Origin: Candidatus Micrarchaeaceae archaeon
GTDB lineage: Archaea > Micrarchaeota > Micrarchaeia > Micrarchaeales > Micrarchaeaceae
Length of the DNA: 42,090 nt
Direction of reading: 5' to 3'
Assembly: GCA_027310825.1 (NCBI GenBank)
Contig: DAIDAC010000008.1
Coordinates: 1 to 42,090, forward strand
Shown: piece after piece, positions 1 to 7,620 of the stretch
Layout of the letters: each line of letters begins with the position of its first letter
How positions within the stretch are numbered: the first letter of the stretch is position 1
Notes under the pieces: model-generated
Database searches by the model: none
Seen by the model: only the letters and a program-made list of their open reading frames with translations
What the model was told of the DNA's origin: nothing
Position numbers and translations under genes: made by a program

Positions 1-9
1 CAGGCCGTT

Positions 10-98
10 GGTGGCGTAAAGCGTAATTTGGTACCGCTGCCGTCTGAAAAACGGATATCCCTAGCCGGATTTTGTGGGTTCGAATCCCACCGCCACCG
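10..98 (+). tRNA. Class II (serine-type) tRNA or tRNA-like gene, apparent anticodon GAA
   Basis: A perfect 7-bp acceptor stem (10-16 with 91-97), a T arm GTGGG/CCCAC with loop TTCGAAT (74-90), a D loop containing GG (30-31), and a long variable arm (57-60 paired with 67-70) show a class II tRNA body. The base after the acceptor stem is G, as in serine tRNAs rather than leucine or phenylalanine ones. The anticodon arm is irregular: only four pairs (40-43 with 51-54) close the loop CTGAAAA, which reads as GAA, a phenylalanine anticodon. There is also one extra base before the D stem. It may be a tRNA-Ser whose anticodon arm I misread, one with a non-canonical intron, or a decayed pseudo-tRNA. 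Confidence 0.6.
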
Positions 99-146
99 GG
101 TTAACTGCCAATAGTAATGTGATGATAAAGATATTTATGGCTTTGG

Positions 147-698
147 TCAACCTACGCCGTACGGGATTGTTCTGCTGTTGCACAGCAACGAAGATTGGAA
201 GTAAAGAACGTAGCCTGTGCTGTGGCCGAAGAACGATGATATCCAATATAAAAGATATTGAGATATGCTGCCCGTGTAGCGTATTCCGAATACAAGAGAG
301 CGATCCTGCCAGTTTCCGAATTGGCAATTGGCGTCATTTTGTAGCATAGAAAGCTCTGATCCGTTGAGCGCATAAGAGTAATTGAATTTCGGGATTGTCA
401 CAGAGCCGCGGCCGCTGATGTAGCTCACGTTTACGAAGTGGACATTGAAGTACGAGGTTATGTTGCTCGGGGTGCCGTTGTTTATCGCTATGCCTATCGT
501 GGAAGAATTGGTGTTTATTTTATACAGATACCTTGAGCATACCTCAGAAAAAGCTATCGAATGCACAGTATCGTTTACCGCAGATACGTTTAATTGATTG
601 AATCCCCTTGGAACTATGCATGCGATCGATTGCTGTGACGACTGAGCTAGCGCAATCGATGGTGCAAGCAGCAATGCTAGAAGCATTATTTTCTTCAT
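147..698 (-). CDS. Small secreted protein with signal peptide, function unknown
   Basis: This 183-residue protein starts MKKIMLLALLLAPSIALAQ, a standard Sec signal peptide with a likely cleavage after ALA-Q around residue 18. The mature part is rich in Asn, Ser, Thr and Tyr and contains several N-x-S/T sequons, as expected for an exported, possibly glycosylated archaeal surface protein. A second hydrophobic patch lies near residues 145-155. Five cysteines could form disulfides. It ends 48 bases from the tRNA, which is on the other strand. I recognise no family. The start is the only ATG next to the signal peptide. Confidence 0.7.
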   Translation of the reverse strand: MKKIMLLALLLAPSIALAQSSQQSIACIVPRGFNQLNVSAVNDTVHSIAFSEVCSRYLYKINTNSSTIGIAINNGTPSNITSYFNVHFVNVSYISGRGSVTIPKFNYSYALNGSELSMLQNDANCQFGNWQDRSLVFGIRYTGSISQYLLYWISSFFGHSTGYVLYFQSSLLCNSRTIPYGVG

Positions 699-759
699 GG
701 AGGAGATAACGACAATGAGAGTTAAGTACTCTTCGGATTCTTTCGGGTCTCGCTGACTG

Positions 760-789
760 CACAGCTAGGCTTGAAGCCTAGATTCTGTG
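760..789. other. Inverted repeat able to form an 11-bp hairpin
   Basis: The 17-base sequence CTAGGCTTGAAGCCTAG (765-781) is a perfect inverted repeat. It is extended by CACAG (760-764) pairing with CTGTG (785-789) across a three-base bulge. On the minus strand it lies just after the stop of the small reading frame ending at 792 and before the secreted protein starting at 698. It could be a 3' RNA hairpin, an attenuator or a protein-binding site. No U-tract follows, so it is not a typical archaeal terminator. Confidence 0.5.
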
Positions 790-791
790 GA

Positions 792-908
792 CTAACGCCT
801 TAGTGCCCTCAATGCGCTCCTGTTGTCGAACGGCATCGGAGGGTGTGGCCTTCTTGTCTCTGGCCCTTCTGGCGTTTGGTCCATTGGTCCTATTCTATTT
901 CTCTCCAT
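792..908 (-). CDS. Possible 38-residue Arg/Pro-rich peptide
   Basis: This short frame begins MERNRIGPMDQ and encodes a polar, Arg- and Pro-rich peptide ending ALRALRR. A good minus-strand TATA box (949-957) predicts transcription from about 927, only 19 bases before this ATG, with AAAGGCGACGAG in between as a weak ribosome site. Promoter spacing is the main support. There is no recognisable domain, and the frame could instead be the leader of the downstream secreted-protein gene (147-698). Confidence 0.35.
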   Translation of the reverse strand: MERNRIGPMDQTPEGPETRRPHPPMPFDNRSALRALRR

Positions 909-948
909 CTCGTCGCCTTTTACGAATAATGATGAAGGTGAAGTGATA

Positions 949-957
949 TTTATATAA
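949..957 (-). promoter_or_regulatory. TATA box for the 792-908 transcript
   Basis: TTATATAAA on the minus strand, centred about 45 bases before the ATG at 908, predicts a start site near 927. It is the only strong archaeal TATA element in the gap between the two divergently spaced small secreted-protein genes. Confidence 0.5.
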
Positions 958-993
958 CCCTGTTGTATTAGACGCGTGTCCAACACGGAGTAT

Positions 994-1287
994 TCAGAAG
1001 AAGAACAGCTTTTGCAGGTACGCCAGGATTTCGTTTATTATTGCCGTGATCGGATTTTGCTTGCTTGGCGAGGAAACAAGAATGCATTGCGTTCCAGTAA
1101 AAGTGTAATTCGAGTTGCCGGCGCAGATGTCTGTTGACCCTCCACAAGTGAAATATACCGGAGAGTCGGGGTAGTTCGGCGGGCATGCCGACGATATTAT
1201 CTGTGGTGTGCATGCGCCTGCGCTGGAGTTGTAATAGTAATAGCTAGGGCATTGCGCGCCTAGAAACGCTAATAATAAGAATATCAT
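994..1287 (-). CDS. Small Cys-rich secreted protein, function unknown
   Basis: This 97-residue product starts MIFLLLAFLGAQCPSYYYYN, a short hydrophobic leader followed directly by a Cys/Tyr-rich segment. It has seven cysteines, two N-x-S/T sequons and a hydrophobic C-terminus ending LAYLQKLFFF. The frame stays open further upstream, but that part overlaps the start of truD on the other strand, and the leader fits best with the ATG at 1287. It is likely exported and disulfide-bonded. I recognise no family. Confidence 0.55.
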   Translation of the reverse strand: MIFLLLAFLGAQCPSYYYYNSSAGACTPQIISSACPPNYPDSPVYFTCGGSTDICAGNSNYTFTGTQCILVSSPSKQNPITAIINEILAYLQKLFFF

Positions 1288-1327
1288 ATAATAGAATGAA
1301 ATCCTTAATGAATAAATAGCTGATACT

Positions 1328-2542
1328 ATGCTCCGGGCTCTTTCTAAAACCAGTGGGATAGGAGGCACGATAAAGAGCGCTCCTGACGACTTCGTGGTAG
1401 AGGAGATAACGAAGAATGGAATTGCCCTCGAGCTCAATAAACAGTATACTGCGAGCGAGCTCGGCTTCGAAAGCGCAGAAGAGGGAGCAAGATTCACCAT
1501 GTTTGTGATGCAGAAGAGGGACTGGAACACTGCGCAGGCATTGAGAGCATTGGCAAAGCGGCACAATCACGGAATAAAGTCGATGGGCTTCGCAGGGACA
1601 AAGGACAAAGCCGCAGTGACTACACAGTTGTGCAGCGTCTTCAAGGTAAAGCCGGAGCAGTTGATGATGGGGCATGTCAAGGACATAACAATAAATGGCG
1701 CGTGGCCAAGCAATGACCCTGTAAAAATGGGAGAGCTTATGGGAAATAGGTTTACAATAAAGGTTGTCGGTGCGCACAACATAGAAAACGCCGACAAAAT
1801 AAACGGCGAGCTCAACGGAATATTTCCAAATTACTTCGGTGGACAGCGATTCGGAAATAGGGACAACAACATAACCATCGGAGTAAACATAATGAAGGGC
1901 GATTTCAAAGAGGCGGCTATGCAGTTCCTGACAAACACTACAAACGAAACCAATGAAGATGCAGTTGCAGCTAGAAAAAAGCTTGAAATAGAACAGGACT
2001 TCAGGGCTGCGCTTGGTTATTTCCCGGAATACCTGAGATACGAGCGGCTTCTTCTTGAGCATCTGGCAAGAGTGCCAACAGACTTTGCAGGAGCGATAAG
2101 AAGGCTTCCGAGGACAATTGCGCTTATGTTCGTGCACTCTGTAGAATCCTACATATTCAACAAAGAGCTGGAGGCGCGTGTCGGTGATGGGCTGCTGACT
2201 CCTGTCGACGGAGATTTGCGCTGCGCAACAAACAGTTTTGGTTTCCCGGATTTCGACACCGTGAAAGAAGGAAAAGGGAACATGGCCGTCAGCATGCTGG
2301 TTGGTTATGACAAGCCAGCCAATGATGCACAGAAGAAAATACTTGACGAACTTGGAGTAACGCAGGATATGTTCAAGGTAAAGAGCATGCCAGAGCTGAA
2401 TTGCAAGGGTACGTATAGAGTCATGTTCGCGCCGTATATCGGATTCGAACACAAAGAAGACGGCGACAACACGATATTCAAGTTTTCATTGCCGTCTGGA
2501 TCGTACGCAACAGTGCTCATGAACGAGTTCATGAAAGGCTAG
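1328..2542 (+). CDS. truD: tRNA pseudouridine(13) synthase TruD
   Basis: TruD isomerises uridine 13 of tRNAs to pseudouridine. The 404-residue protein carries the family signature GFAGTKDKAA at residues 87-96, with Asp93 as the expected catalytic aspartate, and NYFGGQRFG further on. The long insert between the two halves of the catalytic domain is normal for archaeal TruD. The start at 1328 follows a TA-rich region at 1284-1325. Its last 14 bases overlap the convergent RNHCP gene. Confidence 0.93.
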   Translation: MLRALSKTSGIGGTIKSAPDDFVVEEITKNGIALELNKQYTASELGFESAEEGARFTMFVMQKRDWNTAQALRALAKRHNHGIKSMGFAGTKDKAAVTTQLCSVFKVKPEQLMMGHVKDITINGAWPSNDPVKMGELMGNRFTIKVVGAHNIENADKINGELNGIFPNYFGGQRFGNRDNNITIGVNIMKGDFKEAAMQFLTNTTNETNEDAVAARKKLEIEQDFRAALGYFPEYLRYERLLLEHLARVPTDFAGAIRRLPRTIALMFVHSVESYIFNKELEARVGDGLLTPVDGDLRCATNSFGFPDFDTVKEGKGNMAVSMLVGYDKPANDAQKKILDELGVTQDMFKVKSMPELNCKGTYRVMFAPYIGFEHKEDGDNTIFKFSLPSGSYATVLMNEFMKG

Positions 2543-2843
2543 TCATGCTCTGAAGCCGCTCTAGCTCTTCCGCGTTGTCTCCGCTTGCAGATTTCATCTT
2601 GATTCTGGCTTTGCACTTCTGGCATTGGTATGTTATTATGTATGTTCCCCGGTCGTGGACCACACTCTTCGGAACAAGCACGCCTTTGCAGTCAGACATC
2701 CTGTCTCCGGGATTTACGTCGACATGAAGGCCGTATAGGCACTTCGGGCAGTGATCGGTGAATCCTGTCCCCTCCACCTCTTCTCCGCAGTGCACGCATG
2801 TGAAATTCTCTTTTGTTCTCGTGAATCTTCCTTTCTCTTCCAT
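2529..2843 (-). CDS. RNHCP-domain zinc-binding protein
   Basis: This 104-residue protein has the RNHCP pattern: FTCVHCGEEV, then DHCPKCLYGLHVD, PGDR, and a following Cys-Gly. It also has an additional QCQKCKA zinc-ribbon-like pair near residues 79-85. The family name motif RNHCP is altered to TDHCP here. Family members are small Zn-ribbon proteins of unknown role, often suspected of binding RNA. The ATG at 2843 is followed by a basic stretch. The gene converges on truD with a 14-base overlap. Confidence 0.8.
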   Translation of the reverse strand: MEEKGRFTRTKENFTCVHCGEEVEGTGFTDHCPKCLYGLHVDVNPGDRMSDCKGVLVPKSVVHDRGTYIITYQCQKCKARIKMKSASGDNAEELERLQSMTSLS

Positions 2844-2873
2844 GATGATACTTCTGTGCTAGGTAATAAATGA

Positions 2874-3632
2874 TTAGTAGCTTGTCGCGTTTTCGCTTGC
2901 CAGAACCCTCTTTATGCTGTCTTTCAGTGCAAGAAATTGGCGTATTATGCCATCGAACTCGGTTTTTGTCAGTTCCTGCGGGTATGTTGGAGTGCTTATC
3001 AATCTTGCGCGTTCTATGCCAGGATAATAATCGGAAAGGTTGTTGAAACCGAACGGCTGGCCTGTTCTAAGAAATAGATCTACTGGAGGTATGCTCCAGT
3101 TCTGCGACAGGTTCGCGAACGTTGGCTCAAGATTTTTCTCTTTGCACCTAAGAAGCGCTCGCTGAAGTTCAACGCTTCCGTCGTAAGGAGCCAGTATGTG
3201 GATCTTCTTGCCCTTGTGCGACTTTACTGATTCGATCGCGGGGTTTATCTCGCTTCCGAACTCCTTGTAGAATTCTGCGTCGCGTTCGCCTGCAATGTCG
3301 ATCCTTAGATCTAGATCCCTTACAACATCGGAAGCGCAGAGTTTTGTTATCCAATATCGTATCGCTTCTCCCAATATCTGCGAATGCTCAGGCGCTCTGT
3401 GCATATTCCGTTCAAGAAGGTAGAACAGTGTAAGTTCGTCGACATGTCCTTGCGGCGAAAGGCTCCAGTCAACCAGCTTTTCCACCACAGCATAGGAGCG
3501 CATGTATGATTCCTTCAGGGCGTTGTGGTCGAGAGACCCCTTTCTCAGGTAAGCCCACCTTCTGTGGCCGTCCGGCCCGTATATCAGATGGCCTACGCGT
3601 GTTGGAGTTGCTTCCTTTGCTTGGCTCGACAT
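2874..3632 (-). CDS. uppS: Divergent cis-prenyltransferase (undecaprenyl diphosphate synthase family)
   Basis: This family condenses isopentenyl diphosphate in the Z configuration to make polyprenyl lipid carriers for glycan assembly. The 252-residue protein has the N-terminal signature as PDGHRRWA, with catalytic Asp21 and the following Arg-Arg-Trp. The C-terminal LFLRTG near residue 187, followed by GFNNL, matches the usual LxIRTGGExRxSN block. The C-terminal half is otherwise divergent, so product chain length cannot be inferred. Several glycosyltransferases in this window (5,728; 7,621; 23,129) could use such a carrier. It starts at the ATG opposite a TATA-rich stretch (3654-3661). Confidence 0.82.
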   Translation of the reverse strand: MSSQAKEATPTRVGHLIYGPDGHRRWAYLRKGSLDHNALKESYMRSYAVVEKLVDWSLSPQGHVDELTLFYLLERNMHRAPEHSQILGEAIRYWITKLCASDVVRDLDLRIDIAGERDAEFYKEFGSEINPAIESVKSHKGKKIHILAPYDGSVELQRALLRCKEKNLEPTFANLSQNWSIPPVDLFLRTGQPFGFNNLSDYYPGIERARLISTPTYPQELTKTEFDGIIRQFLALKDSIKRVLASENATSY

Positions 3633-3675
3633 GCTTGCAATCTGATTCTGCGGATATATAAAAGTAGCGATTAGG

Positions 3676-4542
3676 CTAGGTCTTTCTGCCGATAAGCAGC
3701 ATGTGTTCGCTTGCTCCGACTATCGAAGGCTCTGCCGATACCGCTACGTGGAGGCGCAGCCATGCGTTCCATCTCCTCTTGTTTCTGTGTAGCCTCTTCA
3801 AATCTTCAGTTTCATAGCTGCCGTAGCCTTCAAGGCTGACAAGCGCGAGCTGCTTGAAATGCCTTCCTGCAAAAGTTGCACTGAGCTCTTCAGGCTTGAA
3901 GCCATGGAAATGCGTGAAGCCGTAAAGGTGCGGCCATACATAGTCGCCGTCTTCCATGAAGCTCTTGACATACGGAGCAGTGACTTCGTTTTGGAAAAGC
4001 TTTAGGAAACCCTTGACTGTAGCCAATAGCGACATCACAGACACGAACACCGGTGCGCCGGTTTTTGCTACGCGCAGCAGCTCTCGTGCTGCGTTTTGCC
4101 TGAGCCTCTTTTCCATGATGTGAGACAGCGGTCCACCCAGACAGAGCACTGCATCGAATTGGTTGTCATCGAATATGCTAAGATCTTCTATTCTTCCTAT
4201 GACTGTCTTTTGCACTTTGTCTGACAATCCAAGCCTGCGGGCCCTTTGCTCAAGGAATCTGATGCTGTTCTCCGCTGCGTCGAGGGCTACAACATGGTAT
4301 CCCATTCGCGCTAGCTCCAGAGAGTATCTGCCAGGGCCAGAGCCCGCGTCGAGTATTGTGCCTCCTTTCGGCAGATATTTCCTGAGATAGTGCATAGTGG
4401 TGTAGAATTCAAGATAGCTCTTCAAATTATGCTGTTTTGTGAGCCTGTGGAACTCCGCCCTTGTGTGGTTTTGATAGGTTTCCCTAACCTCGTCGTGTAT
4501 CTTGTGGTAGTTGTGCTTTGTTACTGCCATGGCTAGTCCCAC
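3676..4542 (-). CDS. Class I SAM-dependent methyltransferase
   Basis: The 288-residue protein contains the Rossmann SAM-binding motif ILDAGSGPGRYS (residues 63-74), an acidic motif II (VVALDAA, about 85-91) and a motif IV region (FDAVLCLGGPL). It resembles small-molecule or lipid methyltransferases of the Methyltransf_11/25 type. The substrate cannot be told. A TATA-like TTTTAATC on the minus strand (about 4569-4576) predicts a leaderless start at 4542; an internal ATG at 4530 is the alternative. Confidence 0.8.
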   Translation of the reverse strand: MGLAMAVTKHNYHKIHDEVRETYQNHTRAEFHRLTKQHNLKSYLEFYTTMHYLRKYLPKGGTILDAGSGPGRYSLELARMGYHVVALDAAENSIRFLEQRARRLGLSDKVQKTVIGRIEDLSIFDDNQFDAVLCLGGPLSHIMEKRLRQNAARELLRVAKTGAPVFVSVMSLLATVKGFLKLFQNEVTAPYVKSFMEDGDYVWPHLYGFTHFHGFKPEELSATFAGRHFKQLALVSLEGYGSYETEDLKRLHRNKRRWNAWLRLHVAVSAEPSIVGASEHMLLIGRKT

Positions 4543-4599
4543 TGCATTAGTCTTATTAGAATACGCAGATTAAAAGCTTCTGTACAAAGCAAGATTGGA

Positions 4600-4668
4600 T
4601 AAAAAGAAGAAGGGAAAAAAAGAAGAAAAATAAAAAATAAAAAATAAAATGAGATACCGTTATGGTAT
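4600..4668 (-). terminator. Hairpin and U-tract terminator of the surface-protein gene
   Basis: On the minus strand a 5-bp hairpin (4654-4668, ATACC/GGTAT) overlaps the stop codon of the 4660-5436 gene. About 50 bases composed almost wholly of T runs broken by A or C (4599-4650) follow. Long U-tracts are the main archaeal termination signal. Confidence 0.7.
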
Positions 4669-5436
4669 GTCTCCAGATATTGCCGTTGCAAGCGAAGTTT
4701 GGTCGATAGTCTTTCCAAAGGACCAGACGAACACTGCGGCATTGTCCTTATGACCATAGAGCAGCGATTCGCTGAACGAGACCCCGCCGGATGGCGGCAT
4801 TGAAACGCCCACATAAGAGTAGGTAAGCCCGCCGAGCGTTGCATTTGTGGCGTTGAAGCCGCCGTTGCTGGTTCCGTTAATCATGTTCTTGTACAGCCAC
4901 TGCGCATCCTGTGCGTTCGGAGACGTTAGCACTAGCTCCAGTGTAAAGGTGCCAGACGAAGAGCTCTGGGCAGTCTTGTTAGTCTGGTTGTACCCTACAA
5001 AGTAGACTCCAGTCACATTGTTGAATAACGCAATCGTGTTCGTGGATGACTGGCCAGCATATGCAAACGCCTGTGCAAGGTATGTTGACTTGTCTCCGTA
5101 TACTGCGGAGTAGTTTCCTCCGGTGCCTCCCATCAGCGAAGCCATCTCGCTCTGGCTTAGGCAGTAGTTGCCTGGACCGCAGTTCGCATTGGTAGAACTT
5201 GAACCAGGGCTAGTTCCTGTTCCGCTGCTTCCAGTGCCTGATGCGCCTGAGCCTGTGCCTGAGCCGGTTCCGCTGCTGCTTGAGCCAGTGTGGTTTGTGC
5301 TTGACGGCCCGTGCGAAAGCAAAAGCGCAGCTCCTGCGACTATCGCTATTATAACCACAACTGCGCCGATTATCAACGGTGTGGACATTCCTCCAGATGC
5401 CGCGGCTGCTGCCGCTGCACCTCCTGGTGCTGCCAT
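4660..5436 (-). CDS. Membrane-anchored surface protein with Ser/Gly/Thr linker
   Basis: This 258-residue protein opens with an Ala/Gly-rich tail, then one strong transmembrane helix (about residues 18-40, LIIGAVVVIIAIVAGAALLL). A low-complexity Ser/Gly/Thr linker (about 45-82) leads to a roughly 170-residue extracytoplasmic domain with many N-x-S/T sequons. The domain starts CGPGNYCLSQSEM, with two close cysteines, and has no recognised family. The layout, anchor-stalk-domain, is typical of archaeal surface proteins, and the Ser/Thr stalk is a likely glycosylation site. It lies downstream of tRNA-Ser on the same strand. Confidence 0.75.
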   Translation of the reverse strand: MAAPGGAAAAAAASGGMSTPLIIGAVVVIIAIVAGAALLLSHGPSSTNHTGSSSSGTGSGTGSGASGTGSSGTGTSPGSSSTNANCGPGNYCLSQSEMASLMGGTGGNYSAVYGDKSTYLAQAFAYAGQSSTNTIALFNNVTGVYFVGYNQTNKTAQSSSSGTFTLELVLTSPNAQDAQWLYKNMINGTSNGGFNATNATLGGLTYSYVGVSMPPSGGVSFSESLLYGHKDNAAVFVWSFGKTIDQTSLATAISGDIP

Positions 5437-5489
5437 GTTATCACAGTTAAGAATAGTTGCAAAGTTATAAAAATTCCATTGAAAAGAAA

Positions 5490-5613
5490 CGCCAGGGTAG
5501 GGATTTGGACCCTAAAGCCCCGAAGGGCGCCGGTTTGCCCGCTGCATCACTAATCAGCTCTCGCAATTTTGCAAACTCGAGACCGGTGCATTACCGGATT
5601 CTGCCACCCTGGC
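5490..5613 (-). tRNA. tRNA-Ser (CGA) with a 40-base intron
   Basis: The acceptor stem GCCAGGG/CCCTGGC is perfect (5607-5613 with 5491-5497), followed by discriminator G, as in serine tRNAs. The T arm is TAGGG/CCCTA with loop TCCAAAT. The variable arm is a GCCC-TTCG-GGGC hairpin, so this is class II. The anticodon stem CCGGT/ACCGG closes a 47-base loop that begins CTCGAG, giving anticodon CGA. The excess of 40 bases fits a canonical archaeal intron after position 37. A TATA-like TTAAATAG on the minus strand (5653-5660) sits 40 bases upstream. Confidence 0.9.
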
Positions 5614-5671
5614 ATGTAAGAGAAGGGGCAGATCCTTAGCCAAACAATATCTATTTAAGGCTGAGGTTAAA

Positions 5672-5701
5672 TAGTTAGCTGCAGATATAAATAGCTAACT
5701 A
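5672..5701. promoter_or_regulatory. Promoter with a 9-bp inverted repeat around the TATA box
   Basis: TAGTTAGCT (5672-5680) and AGCTAACTA (5693-5701) are perfect inverted repeats separated by 12 bases that contain the TATA box GATATAAAT (5684-5692). A further AGCTAAC copy follows at 5701-5707. The predicted start site near 5713 lies 15 bases before the ATG of the glycosyltransferase operon. A dimeric repressor bound here would block TBP, so this is a likely operator (inference). Confidence 0.65.
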
Positions 5702-5727
5702 GCTAACCATTTTCGCTAAAGGATATT

Positions 5728-7287
5728 ATGAACGGATTACGAGATAAGCTTTTCACAGGACGAATGCTAACCGTATTGCTTTTCACTGTGCTTTCTGTAG
5801 CAGGAGTAGGGTTCTCGATATATCTTTTCTACGTAGCGACAAGCCCGTACATATTCCTTTTGGCCTGCATTTTCACATTCCTGTCGTTGGTGGCAGGGTT
5901 CTTCAACATCTACGCCTCGATATGGTACTACAAGTCGTATTTCTACGACAAATACCTTGCTGACATAAAGGCAAAGCTGATGCCGATCGTGAAGTACCCA
6001 ACAGTTGCTGTGGTTGTGCCGGTGTTCAATGAAGAAGTCGACATGGTAGAAAAGAACATGAAAGAGCTCAAGAAGATGAACTACCCGAAGAGCAAAATAA
6101 AGTTCTACATGGCTGACGACTCTACAGATCAATCTATTCAGAAATCGATGCAGAAAATATGCAAAGAAAATGGAATAAACTACATCCACAGAGAAGACAG
6201 AAAGGGCTACAAGGCAGGAGCGCTCACAAACGTTACAATGAACAAGTCAAAAGAGGATTTTGTCTGCATTCTTGACGCAGACGAGTTCCTTCAGGACAAA
6301 AATCTGGTAATGGACCTTCTTCCATTCTTCCAGGATGAAAAACTCGCTTACGTCCAAACGGAAAAGAGATACGCGCCTGGTTCATTCTTCTCAAACACAG
6401 TCGACATATTCGACGCATTCTTCTTCAAATTCATACAACCTGCAAGGGCTATGAACAACACCGCAGTGTTTGCAGGATCGTGCGCTCTGATACGAAGGAA
6501 TGCAATCATCGACGTCGGAGGATTTCCAGAATATGTGATCGAGGACACATTCTTCAGCTTCGAGTCAGATGCACACGGCTGGAAGAGCCTTTATGTTCCA
6601 AAGGTCTACGCACTCGGAAGACCGATCAAAACATTCACAGAGCTTACAAGGCAGCAGTGGCGCTACAATTACGGTGACACGCAGTTCATAAGCTACTTTT
6701 ACAAGAAGAGAGGTTTCCTCTCTGGAAGATCGCCGTTCTCAAGCCTTGACTACTACACCCATGGATTCGGGCTCAACTACATATCAGTTGTGCTCATACT
6801 TTTCACGCTAATCTCAGTCGGCATAGTGTTTTCATCTGTGCCTTTCGCGCACATCGACATCTTTTCATTCTTCACTCAGAACCAGCTGCAGCTTGACCTT
6901 GAGCTGCTTGGATTCTTCGCGTTCACTTTGTCGTTGTTGACTCCAACGCTTTTGACAAAGGTGTATTTCAACTCGTGGTCAAAGGGCTTCATGGTGTTCC
7001 TGCTCAACTACGCGCTTGCGTTTGTGAGGACAAAGGCAGCCATCGCAACATTCTTCAAGAGCCATAACCCTGGAACAAACTGGAACAGGCTTAAGATAAT
7101 AAAAGTGAACCAGAACAGCTTGATCTCGAAGCTCTACAGCACAAAGACGGAGATAGCGTTCTCTGGCTTCATGTTCGGCCTAGCTTACATAGCTCTTACA
7201 CAGTCAAACTTCGCGGGCAGCATATGGCTTGGCTGGTACGGAGTGCTCTACGCATTGACAACTGTATTCCTGTACAAGTATGGTTGA
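5728..7287 (+). CDS. Membrane family 2 glycosyltransferase, cellulose-synthase-like
   Basis: This processive-type GT2 enzyme moves sugars from nucleotide sugars at the membrane. The 519-residue protein has two N-terminal membrane helices (about 13-35 and 42-62) and a cytosolic catalytic domain with VVVPVFNEE, DDS (130-132), DAD (183-185), ED (272-273) and QQWRY (309-313), the full D,D,D,QxxRW set. At least four C-terminal membrane helices follow after residue 350. It is the first gene of an operon and overlaps the DUF424 gene by 8 bases. The likely product is an exported polysaccharide or a glycan precursor; the sugar is unknown. The ATG at 5728 follows AAGGATATT. Confidence 0.88.
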   Translation: MNGLRDKLFTGRMLTVLLFTVLSVAGVGFSIYLFYVATSPYIFLLACIFTFLSLVAGFFNIYASIWYYKSYFYDKYLADIKAKLMPIVKYPTVAVVVPVFNEEVDMVEKNMKELKKMNYPKSKIKFYMADDSTDQSIQKSMQKICKENGINYIHREDRKGYKAGALTNVTMNKSKEDFVCILDADEFLQDKNLVMDLLPFFQDEKLAYVQTEKRYAPGSFFSNTVDIFDAFFFKFIQPARAMNNTAVFAGSCALIRRNAIIDVGGFPEYVIEDTFFSFESDAHGWKSLYVPKVYALGRPIKTFTELTRQQWRYNYGDTQFISYFYKKRGFLSGRSPFSSLDYYTHGFGLNYISVVLILFTLISVGIVFSSVPFAHIDIFSFFTQNQLQLDLELLGFFAFTLSLLTPTLLTKVYFNSWSKGFMVFLLNYALAFVRTKAAIATFFKSHNPGTNWNRLKIIKVNQNSLISKLYSTKTEIAFSGFMFGLAYIALTQSNFAGSIWLGWYGVLYALTTVFLYKYG

Positions 7288-7612
7288 TTCCTTGATCTAC
7301 CTAAAGGTGCACGACACCGAATACGGCGCGATGGTAGCGATGTGCGACTTCAGCGTAGTAGACAAGATCCTAGAGGAGGGCGAGGTTCTCATCGATGTAA
7401 AGAATTACAAGTCGTTTTACATCGGAGACAAGATGAGCAAGGAAGAAGCTGTGAAGTTCATCAAGATGATAAAGAAGTGGCATTCAATCAATATTGTCGG
7501 AAAGGAATCGGTCGAAATCGCACTTGAGACAAAGATGATAAAAAAGAGTAATGTGATGAGCGTTGAAGGCGTGCCATATGCACAGGCATACAACGTGAAC
7601 ATTGGAAAGTAG
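7280..7612 (+). CDS. DUF424 family protein
   Basis: This 110-residue protein starts with a short beta-rich segment LIYLKVHDTEYGAMVAMCD, followed by GEVLIDVKNYKSFYIG and an amphipathic helix MSKEEAVKFIKMIKKW. It matches the archaeal DUF424 (COG2412) family, whose role is unknown and which is sometimes linked to translation. It overlaps the upstream glycosyltransferase by 8 bases and lies 8 bases before the next gene, so it is translationally coupled within this operon. The sugar context may be incidental. Confidence 0.75.
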   Translation: MVDSLIYLKVHDTEYGAMVAMCDFSVVDKILEEGEVLIDVKNYKSFYIGDKMSKEEAVKFIKMIKKWHSINIVGKESVEIALETKMIKKSNVMSVEGVPYAQAYNVNIGK

Positions 7613-7620
7613 ATGGTCTG

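Noticed and set aside
930-945. TGATGA resembling box C of a C/D guide RNA, with CTGA near 750.
   Set aside because: On the plus strand the D-like box comes before the C-like box, the wrong order, and no C'/D' pair is visible.
1288-1566. N-terminal extension of the small Cys-rich protein.
   Set aside because: It runs antisense through the start of truD and would bury the hydrophobic leader, so I took the ATG at 1,287.
1244-2452. A 402-codon open frame antisense to truD.
   Set aside because: truD on the plus strand has clear family motifs. The antisense product is Cys/His/Tyr-rich without any domain, as expected of a shadow frame.
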